From positions 186,001 to 250,000 of the forward strand of contig JAGKWU010000001.1 in NCBI GenBank assembly GCA_021151695.1: a DNA stretch of 64,000 nt. Direction: 5' to 3'. This DNA is from Cellvibrionaceae bacterium. GTDB lineage: Bacteria > Pseudomonadota > Gammaproteobacteria > Pseudomonadales > Cellvibrionaceae. Shown piece by piece: positions 42,665 through 52,338 of this stretch (the first letter of the stretch is position 1; every line of letters starts with the position of its first letter). Below the pieces are notes generated by a model. It was not told where the DNA came from and ran no database searches. It was given only the letters and a program-made list of their open reading frames with translations. The translations under genes and the position numbers were made by a program.

Positions 42665-43414
42665 ATGAGCAATATTTTTAGCGCGGATCTTGAAGCGCGC
42701 CTTGAAAAACATAACCTGTCCTTTGATGACTGGCGCGAGCTAATCCAACGTTTGCTGGATTACGGCGTGCTCTGCCGCGACGATTCGCAAGTGGAAGCCG
42801 AACTTTACGATCGCTTCGTACGTATTCACGAAGTGGTGAACGATTATCTCGCACTTATGGGCGTTCGCTTCCAGCACGACACGCAATTTAATTTTGTGCG
42901 TATATTGCCACCCGGCGCTCGCATGCCCGGTATGGATGACGAGAGCGATGAGCCTTTTAACGGCGGTTTCCGTAGCCGTTTAAACCAGCACGAAGTGGCG
43001 CTTATCCTCGTGCTACGAGCGGAATATGATAAGGCTTTGCGCGAAGGCGTTATTGATGAGCAGGGCTGCGCAACCCTGTCGCTGGAAGCTATTTCCATGG
43101 CAATGAAAAGCTTGTTGCGTCGCAATCTGCCGGAAAATATCGGTGAACGCCGCCAGGCCTTTAAACGCTTGCGTCAATTGCGCTTGATTAATTATTTTGC
43201 GGAAACGGATGTAGATTCCGGCGAGAGCTGGATCAAGATCCGCCCCCTGATTATTCATTTGGTCAGCAATGAATGGCTCAACCAAATTCGTACACACCTG
43301 GGAGAAAGTGGTCTCCTGGTGGAAGAAGAATCTGAGCAGGAAGAGACCGAACAACAAAAGATCGCCAGTAAACCTTCTCCTCATCTCACCAAATCGATTT
43401 TCGATGTTGAATAG
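42665..43414 (+). CDS. jetB: Wadjet/MksBEF KITE subunit (JetB/MksE family, DUF4194-like)
   Basis: A 249-residue protein of the DUF4194/JetB type. It has an N-terminal winged-helix region with IQRLLDYGVLCRDDSQVEAE, a central NQHEVALILVLRAEYDKALREG and a second winged helix with RRQAFKRLRQLRLINYF. KITE subunits bind the kleisin and contact DNA in the condensin-like complex. It is translationally coupled to jetA. A highly acidic stretch follows the last fold (EEESEQEETEQQ). It ends 19 bases before jetC. Confidence 0.82.
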   Translation: MSNIFSADLEARLEKHNLSFDDWRELIQRLLDYGVLCRDDSQVEAELYDRFVRIHEVVNDYLALMGVRFQHDTQFNFVRILPPGARMPGMDDESDEPFNGGFRSRLNQHEVALILVLRAEYDKALREGVIDEQGCATLSLEAISMAMKSLLRRNLPENIGERRQAFKRLRQLRLINYFAETDVDSGESWIKIRPLIIHLVSNEWLNQIRTHLGESGLLVEEESEQEETEQQKIASKPSPHLTKSIFDVE

Positions 43415-43433
43415 CATTTAATGCAGAAAAACT

Positions 43434-46400
43434 ATGTTCCTTAAAAAATTTATTTACGTTAATTGGGGCAACGTACCCAATACCGAATTCGATTTTGGCC
43501 CAATCAATTTGTTTTCAGGCGGCAACGGTTCAGGTAAAACCACAGCGGCAGATGCTATTCAAACTATCATGACCGCCGCCCACGACAACCTGTTCCACTT
43601 TAACCCGGGCCAGGATGAATCCAGCCAGCGCGGTCGCGGTGGCAAGCTCGTGCGTACACTCGCGTCTTACGTGTTGGGGTGTGATGATGGCGCCTATTCA
43701 CGCCCACAGGGTTGCGATGGTTATCTCGCCGCCATATTTCATCCTACCCAGGGCGAAAGCAGCGAACCTTTTACCGCGCTGATTGGTATGCGCGCTTTTG
43801 TGGAAACCGCCGGGCAAGGCGCAAATCAGCAACGCGTGGCTCGTCTGGACGACTGTCATTTTTATATTCTCAATGATGTGGAATTAAGCCTTAAGGATTT
43901 GCTGAAGGAAGAAAAATCCCACAAATATGTTTTGCCGCTTGATCGTCTTTACGCAAGCCTGCGCCGTCAATTCGGGCAGGATCAGGTGGAAAAGTACGAT
44001 AAGAAAAAATCTTATCTATGTCGCTTTTACGGTGCACTGCGCGGTCGCAAAGATGCAGTGTCCGAACGCGAAGCCATGAATGCGGCGCGCGCCTTCTCAC
44101 GTTTTATGGCTTACAAACCCATCAAAGGCATAGATGAGTTTGTCGCCAACGAAGTGCTGGAGTTTCGCGACCTCGGCGAGGCAATTCGCACAGTTTCCGC
44201 AATGCTTAAACGCATCCACACAATGGAATCCGATGCTCGCAACCTGCGCGACGCTATCGAGCGTATGGCGACGGGTAGGGGCCTTGCTGATAATTTTATC
44301 GCCGGCTGGTTGGAGCAACAGGTGTTGCATTATTCCGTTGCCAAACGTCGTTTCGGCGATTGCCAGGCGCTCTATTTAGAAGCCAAACGCAAGCAACAAT
44401 TGTTACGCGAAGTGGCAGCCGGGCATACCCAATCACTCGCGCTTTGTGAAACACGCCGCGAGGAAATCAATCAGCTGATTCTAGCCGCGACAGCACGCCG
44501 TCTGGGCGTTCCGGCACTGCGCGATAAAGATCAACTGGAGCAGGAAAAGGCCGCGCAAGAAAAACTGATCCATAATTTTGTGCCTGAATTGCTCAAGCAA
44601 GATCAGCAATTGCAAACCAACGTCGAAGTTGCTCGCCAGTGTGTGCAAGCATTGCGCAACACATCCATTGGCTTGGAGATTCCCGCATTCAAAGACAATC
44701 ACCTGCATCAACTAGCCAAAAACCTTGCGGCAGATGTTGAGCCGATTGATGTTCACCAACTGCTCAACCGCGATTGGATTGATATAAGTTCGCTGGCAAC
44801 GCATTTGGATTCGGTAGTAGAGCAGCAAAAAAATCACAATTTATTTGTGCACAGCCTCTTTGCGCTGGATGCAAGTTCGGCCATGGTGCATCAGGGTGCG
44901 AAAATTAATTTGCGCGACCAGCTGGCCCAGGAGCGCGATAAGCGTCGCAGCAGTTGCGAGCGTTTGCAAAAAGCCATTGAAGCCAAGCGTCGCGAAATAC
45001 AAACGCTGGAAGCTCATCAGGTTAATTATCCACCCTTTGTACGCGCCGCACTTGAAGCGATTAGTGCGCAATGCCCCAAAGCCGATGCACGCGTGCTCTG
45101 CGATTACGTGAGTGTGACTGATCGCGAATGGCAGGCCGCTATTGAAGGTTATATTGGCGCCGCGCGTTTCGGTATTATTGTTGCGCCGGAGTATGAAGCT
45201 GAGGCTATAAAAATAGTGCGCAACCTGTCAGGTCAGGCAAACCGTGCGCGTATTATTCAGGGCGACAAAGCGCGTAAAGATTTGGAGCGCTCCGGCAATC
45301 ATCCGGAGAACTCTATTATTGACGTGATGAACTTTTCCCACGCCACAGCGGAAGCCTACCTCACCGCCAGCTACGCCAATGTGCAGCGCGTGGACAATGC
45401 CAACGAGTTGCGCAATACCCGTCGCGGCCTGACCAAAGATGCCATGGGCTCAGGCAACTACGCCATGTTTCGCTGTGATATGGCCGATTCCGATTTGGTA
45501 TTTGGCCAAGGTGCACGCGAGCGCGCTTTGACTGCCAAACGCAATGAATTCCATGAGCTGAATGTGGAATGGAATAGCGCGACTGAGTATGTCAATGAAA
45601 CCCAGCAGCTGCTGATTGCGATCGACAAATTAAAAGCGCTGGCTTATGCCGATGCGCTACAAGCTATGCTCGCCGCACAGGATCGCATAGCCGCTATTGA
45701 AGTAAGCCTGCAGCAACTCGATTTGAGCGATACCAAAGCGCTCGACGATGAGCTGAATGAACTCAAAGCGCGTTTGCAAGAGCAACAAAAAATCTTTACT
45801 GAAATCAATAATGCACAGGTAGATTGCCGTGCAGAATTGAAAAACGCCGACGCCCACTGCCACAAGCTGGACACAGAGCAAGAAAAAACACTCGCGGTGG
45901 TGGACGAATGCGAAGTCAACCTGCAAGCCATTGCCGGTCTCTGGCCAGATTTTTCGGCGGAAGAGCGCTTGCAAGCAGCAGATGAAAATATCGCCCAGCA
46001 TTCATTGAATTATTTTGAAAACAATCTGGCGACGGTCAACGCCGAATTGAAAACCATATTGCATCGCTTACAACATGCCGTCATGCAGCACAATCAATTC
46101 TGCCAAAGCGCAGATGCGATTTTGTTTAGCATCGACTATGTCAATGAGCTGGGTAATGAAAATTTCCGTCACGTTTGCGATATGCGTCGCCAGTTTGATT
46201 CGCTGTATAACCGCGATAAAAACCACATTCTCGCCCAGCGCCACCAGGAAATTGAATCACTGCGCATGAGTTTCAATAATGCGTTTGTGTCCAACCTCTG
46301 TCATTCGATTTACCAGGCCATTAACGATGGCAAACGCACACTGGAAGAATTAAACAAAGAGCTGGAGCATCATCGCTTTGGTGCGGATCGCGAGCGCTTC

Positions 46401-47105
46401 CGCTTTGGCTGGGAGTGGGTGCCGGAATTTAAAGAGTATTGGCAGTTCTTCAAAGCCGTTATGGATAGCCCAACCCTGGGCGAGGGCGAAACCCTGTTCA
46501 ACATGAAGCTCGATGAAAAACACCAACGTGTGCGTGAGCGTTTGATGAGCATGTTGCTCGATGAAGACGAACAAAAAGCCCTGCGCGAATTAACGCGTAT
46601 AGCGGATTATCGCAACTATCGCCGCTACGAAATTTACAAGGAACCTGAGGGTAAAGCACCCATTGCGCTCAGCCAATACGGTACGGGTTCCGGTGGCCAG
46701 CTGGAAACGCCCGCCTATATTATCCGTAGTGCCGCCATCACTTCGGCATTTCGTTTCAACGAAGGCAATAGCCATCTGCGTATGGTCTTGGTGGATGAGG
46801 CCTTCTCAAAAATGGATGAACACCGCTCGCGCGAAGTAATCAATTATTTAACCGAGAGCCTTGGCCTGCAGTTAAATTTTATTATGCCGAGCAGCAAATC
46901 CGGGCCGTTTATGGATTTAATTTCCAACCAGTTTGTATTTAGCAAATGTCCAACAGCGGAACCCGTTGGCGAACTGAAAACACGCGTAGTGTTGGACAGA
47001 CAAGTGTGCGATCAGGAAAAAATTGCCAAACTGATGGCAAATCACCGCCGCGCCATTCGCCAGCAAGCGAGCCTGGATTTTATGATGGAAGTGGAGGGCG
47101 CTTGA
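43434..47105 (+). CDS. jetC: Wadjet/MksBEF SMC-like ATPase (JetC/MksB family)
   Basis: A 1223-residue SMC-like ATPase. N-terminal Walker A is FSGGNGSGKTTAADAI (K35). Long coiled coils flank a hinge-like region near residues 540-690. The C-terminal head carries the signature QYGTGSGGQLETPAYIIRSA (about 1080) and Walker B LRMVLVDEAFSKMDEHRS (about 1115). The partners jetA and jetB lie directly upstream. In Wadjet defence systems the complex extrudes loops on plasmids and the fourth subunit JetD cuts them; without JetD the complex may serve in chromosome organisation. No jetD candidate is found downstream, where the next gene is a convergent receiver protein. Confidence 0.85.
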   Translation: MFLKKFIYVNWGNVPNTEFDFGPINLFSGGNGSGKTTAADAIQTIMTAAHDNLFHFNPGQDESSQRGRGGKLVRTLASYVLGCDDGAYSRPQGCDGYLAAIFHPTQGESSEPFTALIGMRAFVETAGQGANQQRVARLDDCHFYILNDVELSLKDLLKEEKSHKYVLPLDRLYASLRRQFGQDQVEKYDKKKSYLCRFYGALRGRKDAVSEREAMNAARAFSRFMAYKPIKGIDEFVANEVLEFRDLGEAIRTVSAMLKRIHTMESDARNLRDAIERMATGRGLADNFIAGWLEQQVLHYSVAKRRFGDCQALYLEAKRKQQLLREVAAGHTQSLALCETRREEINQLILAATARRLGVPALRDKDQLEQEKAAQEKLIHNFVPELLKQDQQLQTNVEVARQCVQALRNTSIGLEIPAFKDNHLHQLAKNLAADVEPIDVHQLLNRDWIDISSLATHLDSVVEQQKNHNLFVHSLFALDASSAMVHQGAKINLRDQLAQERDKRRSSCERLQKAIEAKRREIQTLEAHQVNYPPFVRAALEAISAQCPKADARVLCDYVSVTDREWQAAIEGYIGAARFGIIVAPEYEAEAIKIVRNLSGQANRARIIQGDKARKDLERSGNHPENSIIDVMNFSHATAEAYLTASYANVQRVDNANELRNTRRGLTKDAMGSGNYAMFRCDMADSDLVFGQGARERALTAKRNEFHELNVEWNSATEYVNETQQLLIAIDKLKALAYADALQAMLAAQDRIAAIEVSLQQLDLSDTKALDDELNELKARLQEQQKIFTEINNAQVDCRAELKNADAHCHKLDTEQEKTLAVVDECEVNLQAIAGLWPDFSAEERLQAADENIAQHSLNYFENNLATVNAELKTILHRLQHAVMQHNQFCQSADAILFSIDYVNELGNENFRHVCDMRRQFDSLYNRDKNHILAQRHQEIESLRMSFNNAFVSNLCHSIYQAINDGKRTLEELNKELEHHRFGADRERFRFGWEWVPEFKEYWQFFKAVMDSPTLGEGETLFNMKLDEKHQRVRERLMSMLLDEDEQKALRELTRIADYRNYRRYEIYKEPEGKAPIALSQYGTGSGGQLETPAYIIRSAAITSAFRFNEGNSHLRMVLVDEAFSKMDEHRSREVINYLTESLGLQLNFIMPSSKSGPFMDLISNQFVFSKCPTAEPVGELKTRVVLDRQVCDQEKIAKLMANHRRAIRQQASLDFMMEVEGA

Positions 47106-47139
47106 TAGCGCCCTGATGGATGGATTGAAAGCGAAGGGT

Positions 47140-47838
47140 TTATTTCTCGGCGGCAATATCTTGCTTCGCTTCTGTTGGATCATCCGTTGGGCACAGGCCC
47201 AGTTGAGCGTTGCCCGCCGGTATAGGCAATTTGGGGAAATGGCGGGCTAACTTTCTGATGGTAGTCTGTTCTTCAAGCGGTTTAACAATATAGTCATCCA
47301 CGCCCTCTTCAATAGCCGCGCGTATTTGCTTGGCTTCAGTAACTGCAGTCACCAGGATGAAACAGGTATCAAGATAACGTTCAGCGGCACGCATGGCGTT
47401 ATGCACGTCCAGACCAGTTTTAATTGGCATATGCCAGTCGCAAAGCACCAGGTCGTATACCGGGTCGGCATCGTAAAGCATACTAATTCCCTTAAGGCCA
47501 TCGGGCGCGACATCAACGTATTTAACCCCAACTGACTGCATCAATATTTGTAGAAGAGAGGCAATCATCTCATCGTCATCCACAATCAGGACACGAATTT
47601 GGCTTGGCTCCATTAATTGCCGCTTTTGCGCTCCGGTCAATTTGGGTGGCTTAGCGGTTGGTGGCGGCGGCTTGAGAGCATCGCCAAGCTTTGCCAATGC
47701 TCCCTCAATAATGTCAAGAGTGGCCTGATTTTGGGCTTTGTTGGCGCTCAAGTCAGGATTATCCATATTCTTGTGCAACCAATTCGCCCTCTGCTGGAGG
47801 GTAGCGGCTATGACGTGTTGCTCGGCTTTAGTAAACAT
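47140..47838 (-). CDS. Stand-alone response regulator receiver protein
   Basis: A 232-residue protein. It has a helical N-terminal region of about 55 residues, a Pro-rich linker (ALKPPPPTAKPPK), then a receiver domain (about 80-205) with the acidic triad (DDD, 87-89), phospho-acceptor D134 in LVLCDWHMPIKTG, and the conserved lysine in DYIVKPLEE. It has no DNA-binding or enzymatic output domain. The start at 47838 (MFTKAEQHV) is preceded by AGGAG; a longer reading upstream lacks such a site. It lies convergent with jetC and divergent from the DUF815 gene. The partner kinase is not in the window. Confidence 0.85.
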   Translation of the reverse strand: MFTKAEQHVIAATLQQRANWLHKNMDNPDLSANKAQNQATLDIIEGALAKLGDALKPPPPTAKPPKLTGAQKRQLMEPSQIRVLIVDDDEMIASLLQILMQSVGVKYVDVAPDGLKGISMLYDADPVYDLVLCDWHMPIKTGLDVHNAMRAAERYLDTCFILVTAVTEAKQIRAAIEEGVDDYIVKPLEEQTTIRKLARHFPKLPIPAGNAQLGLCPTDDPTEAKQDIAAEK

Positions 47839-48026
47839 AAAACTCCTGATCTTTGTCAGCACCTGCGTTAAAGTCGGTAATAACTGACAACATTTGGCAG
47901 CGGTCTCTCTATAATGCTGCAATCCCAACAGCCCAAGAGGCGCGAGACGGGCATTACCTCGGTAAAAACTATAGCTCATCCCGTGCCTGCTACCAGTCTT
48001 AAGCCCCAGTAGATTAAGGAACGCCT

Positions 48027-48899
48027 GTGTCAGAATTTAATCAACTTATCAGCCGCCTTGAGCAACTTATTGATCGCGTAGAACGTATATTGCCCGAGCC
48101 CCAGGCTTTACCGGATTGGACAGCCGCGGCGTTTCGCTGGCGCCTGGACTCACGCGGCAGAGGCTATCTACAACCCGTAGTAAACCCGCACCGTGTAGCC
48201 CTGGATTCGCTCAAGAACATCGATACCCAAAAGCAGAAAATCCTGCGCAATACCGAGCAATTTGTTGCTGGCCGTCCAGCCAATAATGTGCTGCTTACCG
48301 GCGCCCGCGGGACCGGCAAATCAACCCTGATCAAAGCTTGTTGGAACCACTTTGCCGAGCAAGGGCTCAAGATTATTGAGGTGGATAAAACCGATTTACT
48401 GCAGCTTGCCGATATAGTGGATTTGGTCAGCCTGCGCCCTGAAAAATTTATTATTTTTTGTGACGATATGTCTTTCGAAGAAGGCGAGCTCAGTTACAAG
48501 GCACTGAAATCGGCGCTGGATGGCTCCCTGGCAGCGCCCTCAGCCAATATCCTGTTTTACGCCACATCTAACCGTCGCCATTTGTTGCCGGAAAAAATGC
48601 GCGACAACCTTGATGTGAGCTACGAAGATGGGGAGGTGCGCCCCAACGACAGTATTGAGGAAAAGGTTTCGCTGTCAGAGCGCTTCGGGTTATGGCTGAG
48701 CTTCTACCCATTTTCACAAGATGACTATCTTGCCGCCGCACGTTATTGGATAAGCAATCTGGGCGGCAGTTGGGATGAAAAAACCGAATTTGAAGCGCTG
48801 TTTTGGCATCGCACCCGTGGGGCGCGCAGTGGTCGTGTTGCATGGCAATTTGCGCGTGACTACATTGGCAGAGCACATGGCGGCAGCAACAATGAGTAA
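48027..48899 (+). CDS. DUF815-family AAA-type ATPase
   Basis: A 290-residue soluble P-loop ATPase with Walker A LLTGARGTGKSTLI (about 90-103) and Walker B KFIIFCDDMSFEEGE (about 139-153). The sensor-like segment ILFYATSNRRHLLPEKM follows. These belong to the DUF815 family of predicted ATP-binding proteins, whose role is not established. The start is a GTG with AAGGA upstream. It ends 22 bases before ovoA and may share its transcript, although a functional link to ovothiol is not evident. Confidence 0.85.
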   Translation: MSEFNQLISRLEQLIDRVERILPEPQALPDWTAAAFRWRLDSRGRGYLQPVVNPHRVALDSLKNIDTQKQKILRNTEQFVAGRPANNVLLTGARGTGKSTLIKACWNHFAEQGLKIIEVDKTDLLQLADIVDLVSLRPEKFIIFCDDMSFEEGELSYKALKSALDGSLAAPSANILFYATSNRRHLLPEKMRDNLDVSYEDGEVRPNDSIEEKVSLSERFGLWLSFYPFSQDDYLAAARYWISNLGGSWDEKTEFEALFWHRTRGARSGRVAWQFARDYIGRAHGGSNNE

Positions 48900-48921
48900 C
48901 CGTTTGATCGACTAAAGGTAT

Positions 48922-51090
48922 ATGACTATGCAACCAGGACATGGCGTTATTCGCAAAGAAAGCCACTTGAAGGATGTATCCCTAACGCAACCGCTGTTCA
49001 CGCGCACACCTGACTTGCGTGGTGACAACACCTTGGCCATGCGCCAGCAATTGCACGAATATTTTGTCACCACCTTTGACCGCTACGAATCCCTGTTTGA
49101 AACACTCAATTGCGACGCGGCTTACTATGAAAAATCAATTTCGCTACGCCATCCATTAATTTTTTATTTTGGCCATACAGCCACATTTTTTGTTAACAAA
49201 CTCTTGCTGGCTCGCATGATTGATACGCGGATCAATCCACGTTTTGAGTCCATCTTCGCTGTGGGTGTGGATGAAATGAGCTGGGATGATCTCAACGATG
49301 CACATTACCAATGGCCAACTCCCGCCGACGTCAAAGCTTATCGCGATCAGGTGCGTGCCATGGTGATCAATCTCATCGAAACAGCGCCGCTACAACTACC
49401 GGTGGATTGGAATAATCCCTGGTGGGCAATCATTATGGGCATTGAACATGAGCGTATTCACCTTGAAACTTCATCTGTATTAATTCGTCAACACAAACTC
49501 GCTTACGTAAAAAGCCATCCGCAATGGAAGCCATGTCGCGAGACGGCGGCAGCGCCGCAAAATCAACTGCAAAAAGTGGCCGCAGGCAGTGTCAGTCTCA
49601 GCAAAGATAAATCAGATCCCTTCTACGGTTGGGATAATGAATATGGCTCTCACGCCGCTGAAGTTGGCGAATTTGAGGCCAGTAAATTTCTCGTGAGCAA
49701 TCAGGAATTTCTCGAATTTGTTAATGCTGGTGGTTACAACAACGTGCAATTTTGGGAAGAAGAAGGCAAAGGTTGGCTGGGCTTCACGCGTGCAAAGCAT
49801 CCTACTTTCTGGGTTAATAAAAACAACCAGTGGCACCTGCGTTTGATGACAGAAGAAGTTGCCATGCCCTGGGATTGGCCGGTAGAAGTGAATTATCACG
49901 AAGCCAAAGCTTTTTGTAACTGGAAAAAATCTGTCACAGGTTTGGCAGTGCGCCTGCCAACGGAAGATGAATGGTATCGACTCTACGATTCCAGCGGGTT
50001 ACATAATCCCGGCACGGAAAAGGCAAACGCCAATTTGCAGCTGGATTATTGGGCCTCTTCATGCCCGGTCAACAAATTCGTGCAGGGCAATTTTTACGAT
50101 ATCGCCGGCAACGTCTGGCAATGGACAGAAACCCCGATTTATCCTTTCGAAGGTTTTGATGTTCATACCATTTACGATGACTTTACAACTCCCACCTTTG
50201 ACGAGCGCCACAATCTGATCAAAGGCGGCTCATGGATTTCTTGCGGCAATGAAGCCCTGCGCGAATCGCGCTATGCTTTTCGTCGCCATTTTTTCCAACA
50301 CGCGGGCTTCCGCTATGTCGTTTCCGAGGAATTTAAACCAGTGCCAGGCTCACATTACGAAACTGATAAACTTTTATCTGAATATGCTGAATTCCACTAC
50401 GGCGATGAATATTTTGGCGTGGCCAATTTCTCCAAATCATTGGTGGAAGTTGCGATTGACAATATAGGTGACATCCCCAAACGCAAAGCACTGGATCTGG
50501 GTTGCGCCTCTGGTCGCGCCACCTTTGAATTGGCGAAGCACTTTGATTTTGTAACGGGCGTGGATTTTTCAGCACGTTTTATTGGCCAGGGCGTTCATCT
50601 GAGTAGCGGCGATACATTGCGTTATACGCTGACGGACGAAGGCGATCTTGTACAATACAAATCGCGCAGCCTTGCAGATTTGGGCTTACAAGACACCAGA
50701 GACAAAGTGGAGTTTTTCCAGGGTGATGCCTGTAATCTTAAACCTCAAATTACCGGTTATGACTTTATTTTAGCGGCAAACCTGATTGATCGTCTGTATA
50801 ACCCCGCCAAATTCTTATCCGCAATTCACGAGCGTTTAAACCTCGGCGGCATATTGATGCTGACGTCACCTTACACCTGGTTAACCGAGCACACGCCTCG
50901 TGAAGATTGGATTGGTGGCTTTAAGAAGGACGGTGAAAGCTTTACCACACTGGATGGTTTAAAAGCATTATTAGGCGAACACTTTGAGTTCCAGCATGCA
51001 CCGCTGGAAGTACCCTTTGTGATCCGCGAAACCAAACGTAAATTCCAGCACACTTTGTCTGAAGTTACTTTCTGGAAACGTATAAAATAA
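48922..51090 (+). CDS. ovoA: 5-histidylcysteine sulfoxide synthase OvoA
   Basis: A 722-residue fusion enzyme that starts ovothiol synthesis. It joins cysteine to histidine with oxygen, and its C-terminal domain can methylate the mercaptohistidine product. Domains: DinB-like N-terminus (about 30-200) with the iron-binding HxxxHxE motif in GIEHERIHLETSS, a formylglycine-generating-enzyme-like domain (about 215-475; VRLPTEDEWYRLYDSSG, KGGSWISCGNEALRESRYAF) and a SAM-dependent methyltransferase (about 510-722; ALDLGCASGRATFELAKHF). All three domains are intact. The PLP enzyme gene needed for the next step follows after 11 bases. Confidence 0.93.
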   Translation: MTMQPGHGVIRKESHLKDVSLTQPLFTRTPDLRGDNTLAMRQQLHEYFVTTFDRYESLFETLNCDAAYYEKSISLRHPLIFYFGHTATFFVNKLLLARMIDTRINPRFESIFAVGVDEMSWDDLNDAHYQWPTPADVKAYRDQVRAMVINLIETAPLQLPVDWNNPWWAIIMGIEHERIHLETSSVLIRQHKLAYVKSHPQWKPCRETAAAPQNQLQKVAAGSVSLSKDKSDPFYGWDNEYGSHAAEVGEFEASKFLVSNQEFLEFVNAGGYNNVQFWEEEGKGWLGFTRAKHPTFWVNKNNQWHLRLMTEEVAMPWDWPVEVNYHEAKAFCNWKKSVTGLAVRLPTEDEWYRLYDSSGLHNPGTEKANANLQLDYWASSCPVNKFVQGNFYDIAGNVWQWTETPIYPFEGFDVHTIYDDFTTPTFDERHNLIKGGSWISCGNEALRESRYAFRRHFFQHAGFRYVVSEEFKPVPGSHYETDKLLSEYAEFHYGDEYFGVANFSKSLVEVAIDNIGDIPKRKALDLGCASGRATFELAKHFDFVTGVDFSARFIGQGVHLSSGDTLRYTLTDEGDLVQYKSRSLADLGLQDTRDKVEFFQGDACNLKPQITGYDFILAANLIDRLYNPAKFLSAIHERLNLGGILMLTSPYTWLTEHTPREDWIGGFKKDGESFTTLDGLKALLGEHFEFQHAPLEVPFVIRETKRKFQHTLSEVTFWKRIK

Positions 51091-51101
51091 AGCGGGGCAT
51101 A

Positions 51102-52274
51102 ATGAGTATTGATTTTGATACACCCATAGCGCGCGAGGGAACGGGCGCTGTTAAATTTGACGGACGTCAGCAATATTTTGGCACGACCGAGGTTACCCCA
51201 ATGTGGGTAGCGGATATGGATTTTGCGGTGCCCGATTGTGTCACTGCCGCGTTGCAGGCGCGTATAGCACACCCTGTCTTTGGCTATACGCTTTATCCGG
51301 AAAGTTTGTATCAATCCATCATTAATTGGTTTGCAAAGCGGCACCAATGGGTCATTGAAAGGGAATGGATACAAATGGCACCGGGAGTAGTTCCATCACT
51401 ATTCGCCGCCGTAAATGCATTCGCCAAAGAAGGCGAGGGCGTTATTATCCAACCTCCAGTTTATTTTCCGTTTTTTTCCGCTGTCACCACTAACAACCGT
51501 AAGCTGGTGCTAAACCCACTGCGAGAGATCAATGGTCGCTATGAAATGGATTTTGATCATCTCGAAGCCTGCGCACAGCAGGGCGCTCGCCTGTTGATAC
51601 TCTGCACACCACACAATCCTGTGGGCCGTGTGTGGACTGAGCCAGAACTACAGCAAGTATTAGTTATTGCACGAAAATATCAATTGACGATTTTGTCGGA
51701 TGACATTCACGCCGATCTGGTTTATCCGGGCAACACACACACCATGTTAGGTCGCCTCGCCCATGAGGATGACAAAATCATTACAACAATTGCCCCCAAT
51801 AAAACATTTAACATTCCAGGCCTGGGCCTATCTGCACTGGTAATTCCCAATGCAGAATTACGCCAGCAAATGAAAAAGACATTTGAAACATTGCACGTCA
51901 GCAATAGTAATCCACTCTCCATAACGGCCTTTGAAGCTGCCTACAATCAGGGAGCACCCTGGCTGGACAGCCTAATGGCTTATTTGGAACAAACCCGTGA
52001 TTATGTTGCCGAATATTTACGCACGCACATTCCCGTCATCAAATTTTACAAACCCGAGGCAACTTATTTACTCTGGCTGGATTGTCGTGGGCTTGGTTTA
52101 ACAGACGCTCAACTGCGTGAGTTTTTCATCAAGCGTTGCGCTTTGGGCATGAATCCCGGCAGTGTATTTGGTGAAGGCGGAAGTGGATTTATGCGTATGA
52201 ATATTGGTGCACCCAGAGCGCTTGTTATGGATGCGCTTGCGCGCGTTGCACAGGAAATCCAACGCGGCATTTAA
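51102..52274 (+). CDS. ovoB: PLP-dependent C-S lyase, probable OvoB
   Basis: A 390-residue fold-type I aminotransferase-like enzyme of the MalY/PatB cystathionine beta-lyase group. Landmarks are TPMWVADMDFAVPDCVTAAL, the cofactor-binding LILCTPHNPVGRVWT and the Schiff-base lysine in TIAPNKTFNIPGLGLSAL. Its start is 11 bases after ovoA, and in ovothiol producers such a lyase (OvoB) cleaves 5-histidylcysteine sulfoxide to 5-thiohistidine. On sequence alone it could be an ordinary C-S lyase; the gene pair is the reason for the OvoB assignment. A terminator is not visible. Confidence 0.8.
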   Translation: MSIDFDTPIAREGTGAVKFDGRQQYFGTTEVTPMWVADMDFAVPDCVTAALQARIAHPVFGYTLYPESLYQSIINWFAKRHQWVIEREWIQMAPGVVPSLFAAVNAFAKEGEGVIIQPPVYFPFFSAVTTNNRKLVLNPLREINGRYEMDFDHLEACAQQGARLLILCTPHNPVGRVWTEPELQQVLVIARKYQLTILSDDIHADLVYPGNTHTMLGRLAHEDDKIITTIAPNKTFNIPGLGLSALVIPNAELRQQMKKTFETLHVSNSNPLSITAFEAAYNQGAPWLDSLMAYLEQTRDYVAEYLRTHIPVIKFYKPEATYLLWLDCRGLGLTDAQLREFFIKRCALGMNPGSVFGEGGSGFMRMNIGAPRALVMDALARVAQEIQRGI

Positions 52275-52338
52275 AAAATTTGCAAGGGTGCAGTTTTAAT
52301 ATTATGGTTTAGTTTGTGTGGTTAATCTTCCGCGTCTC

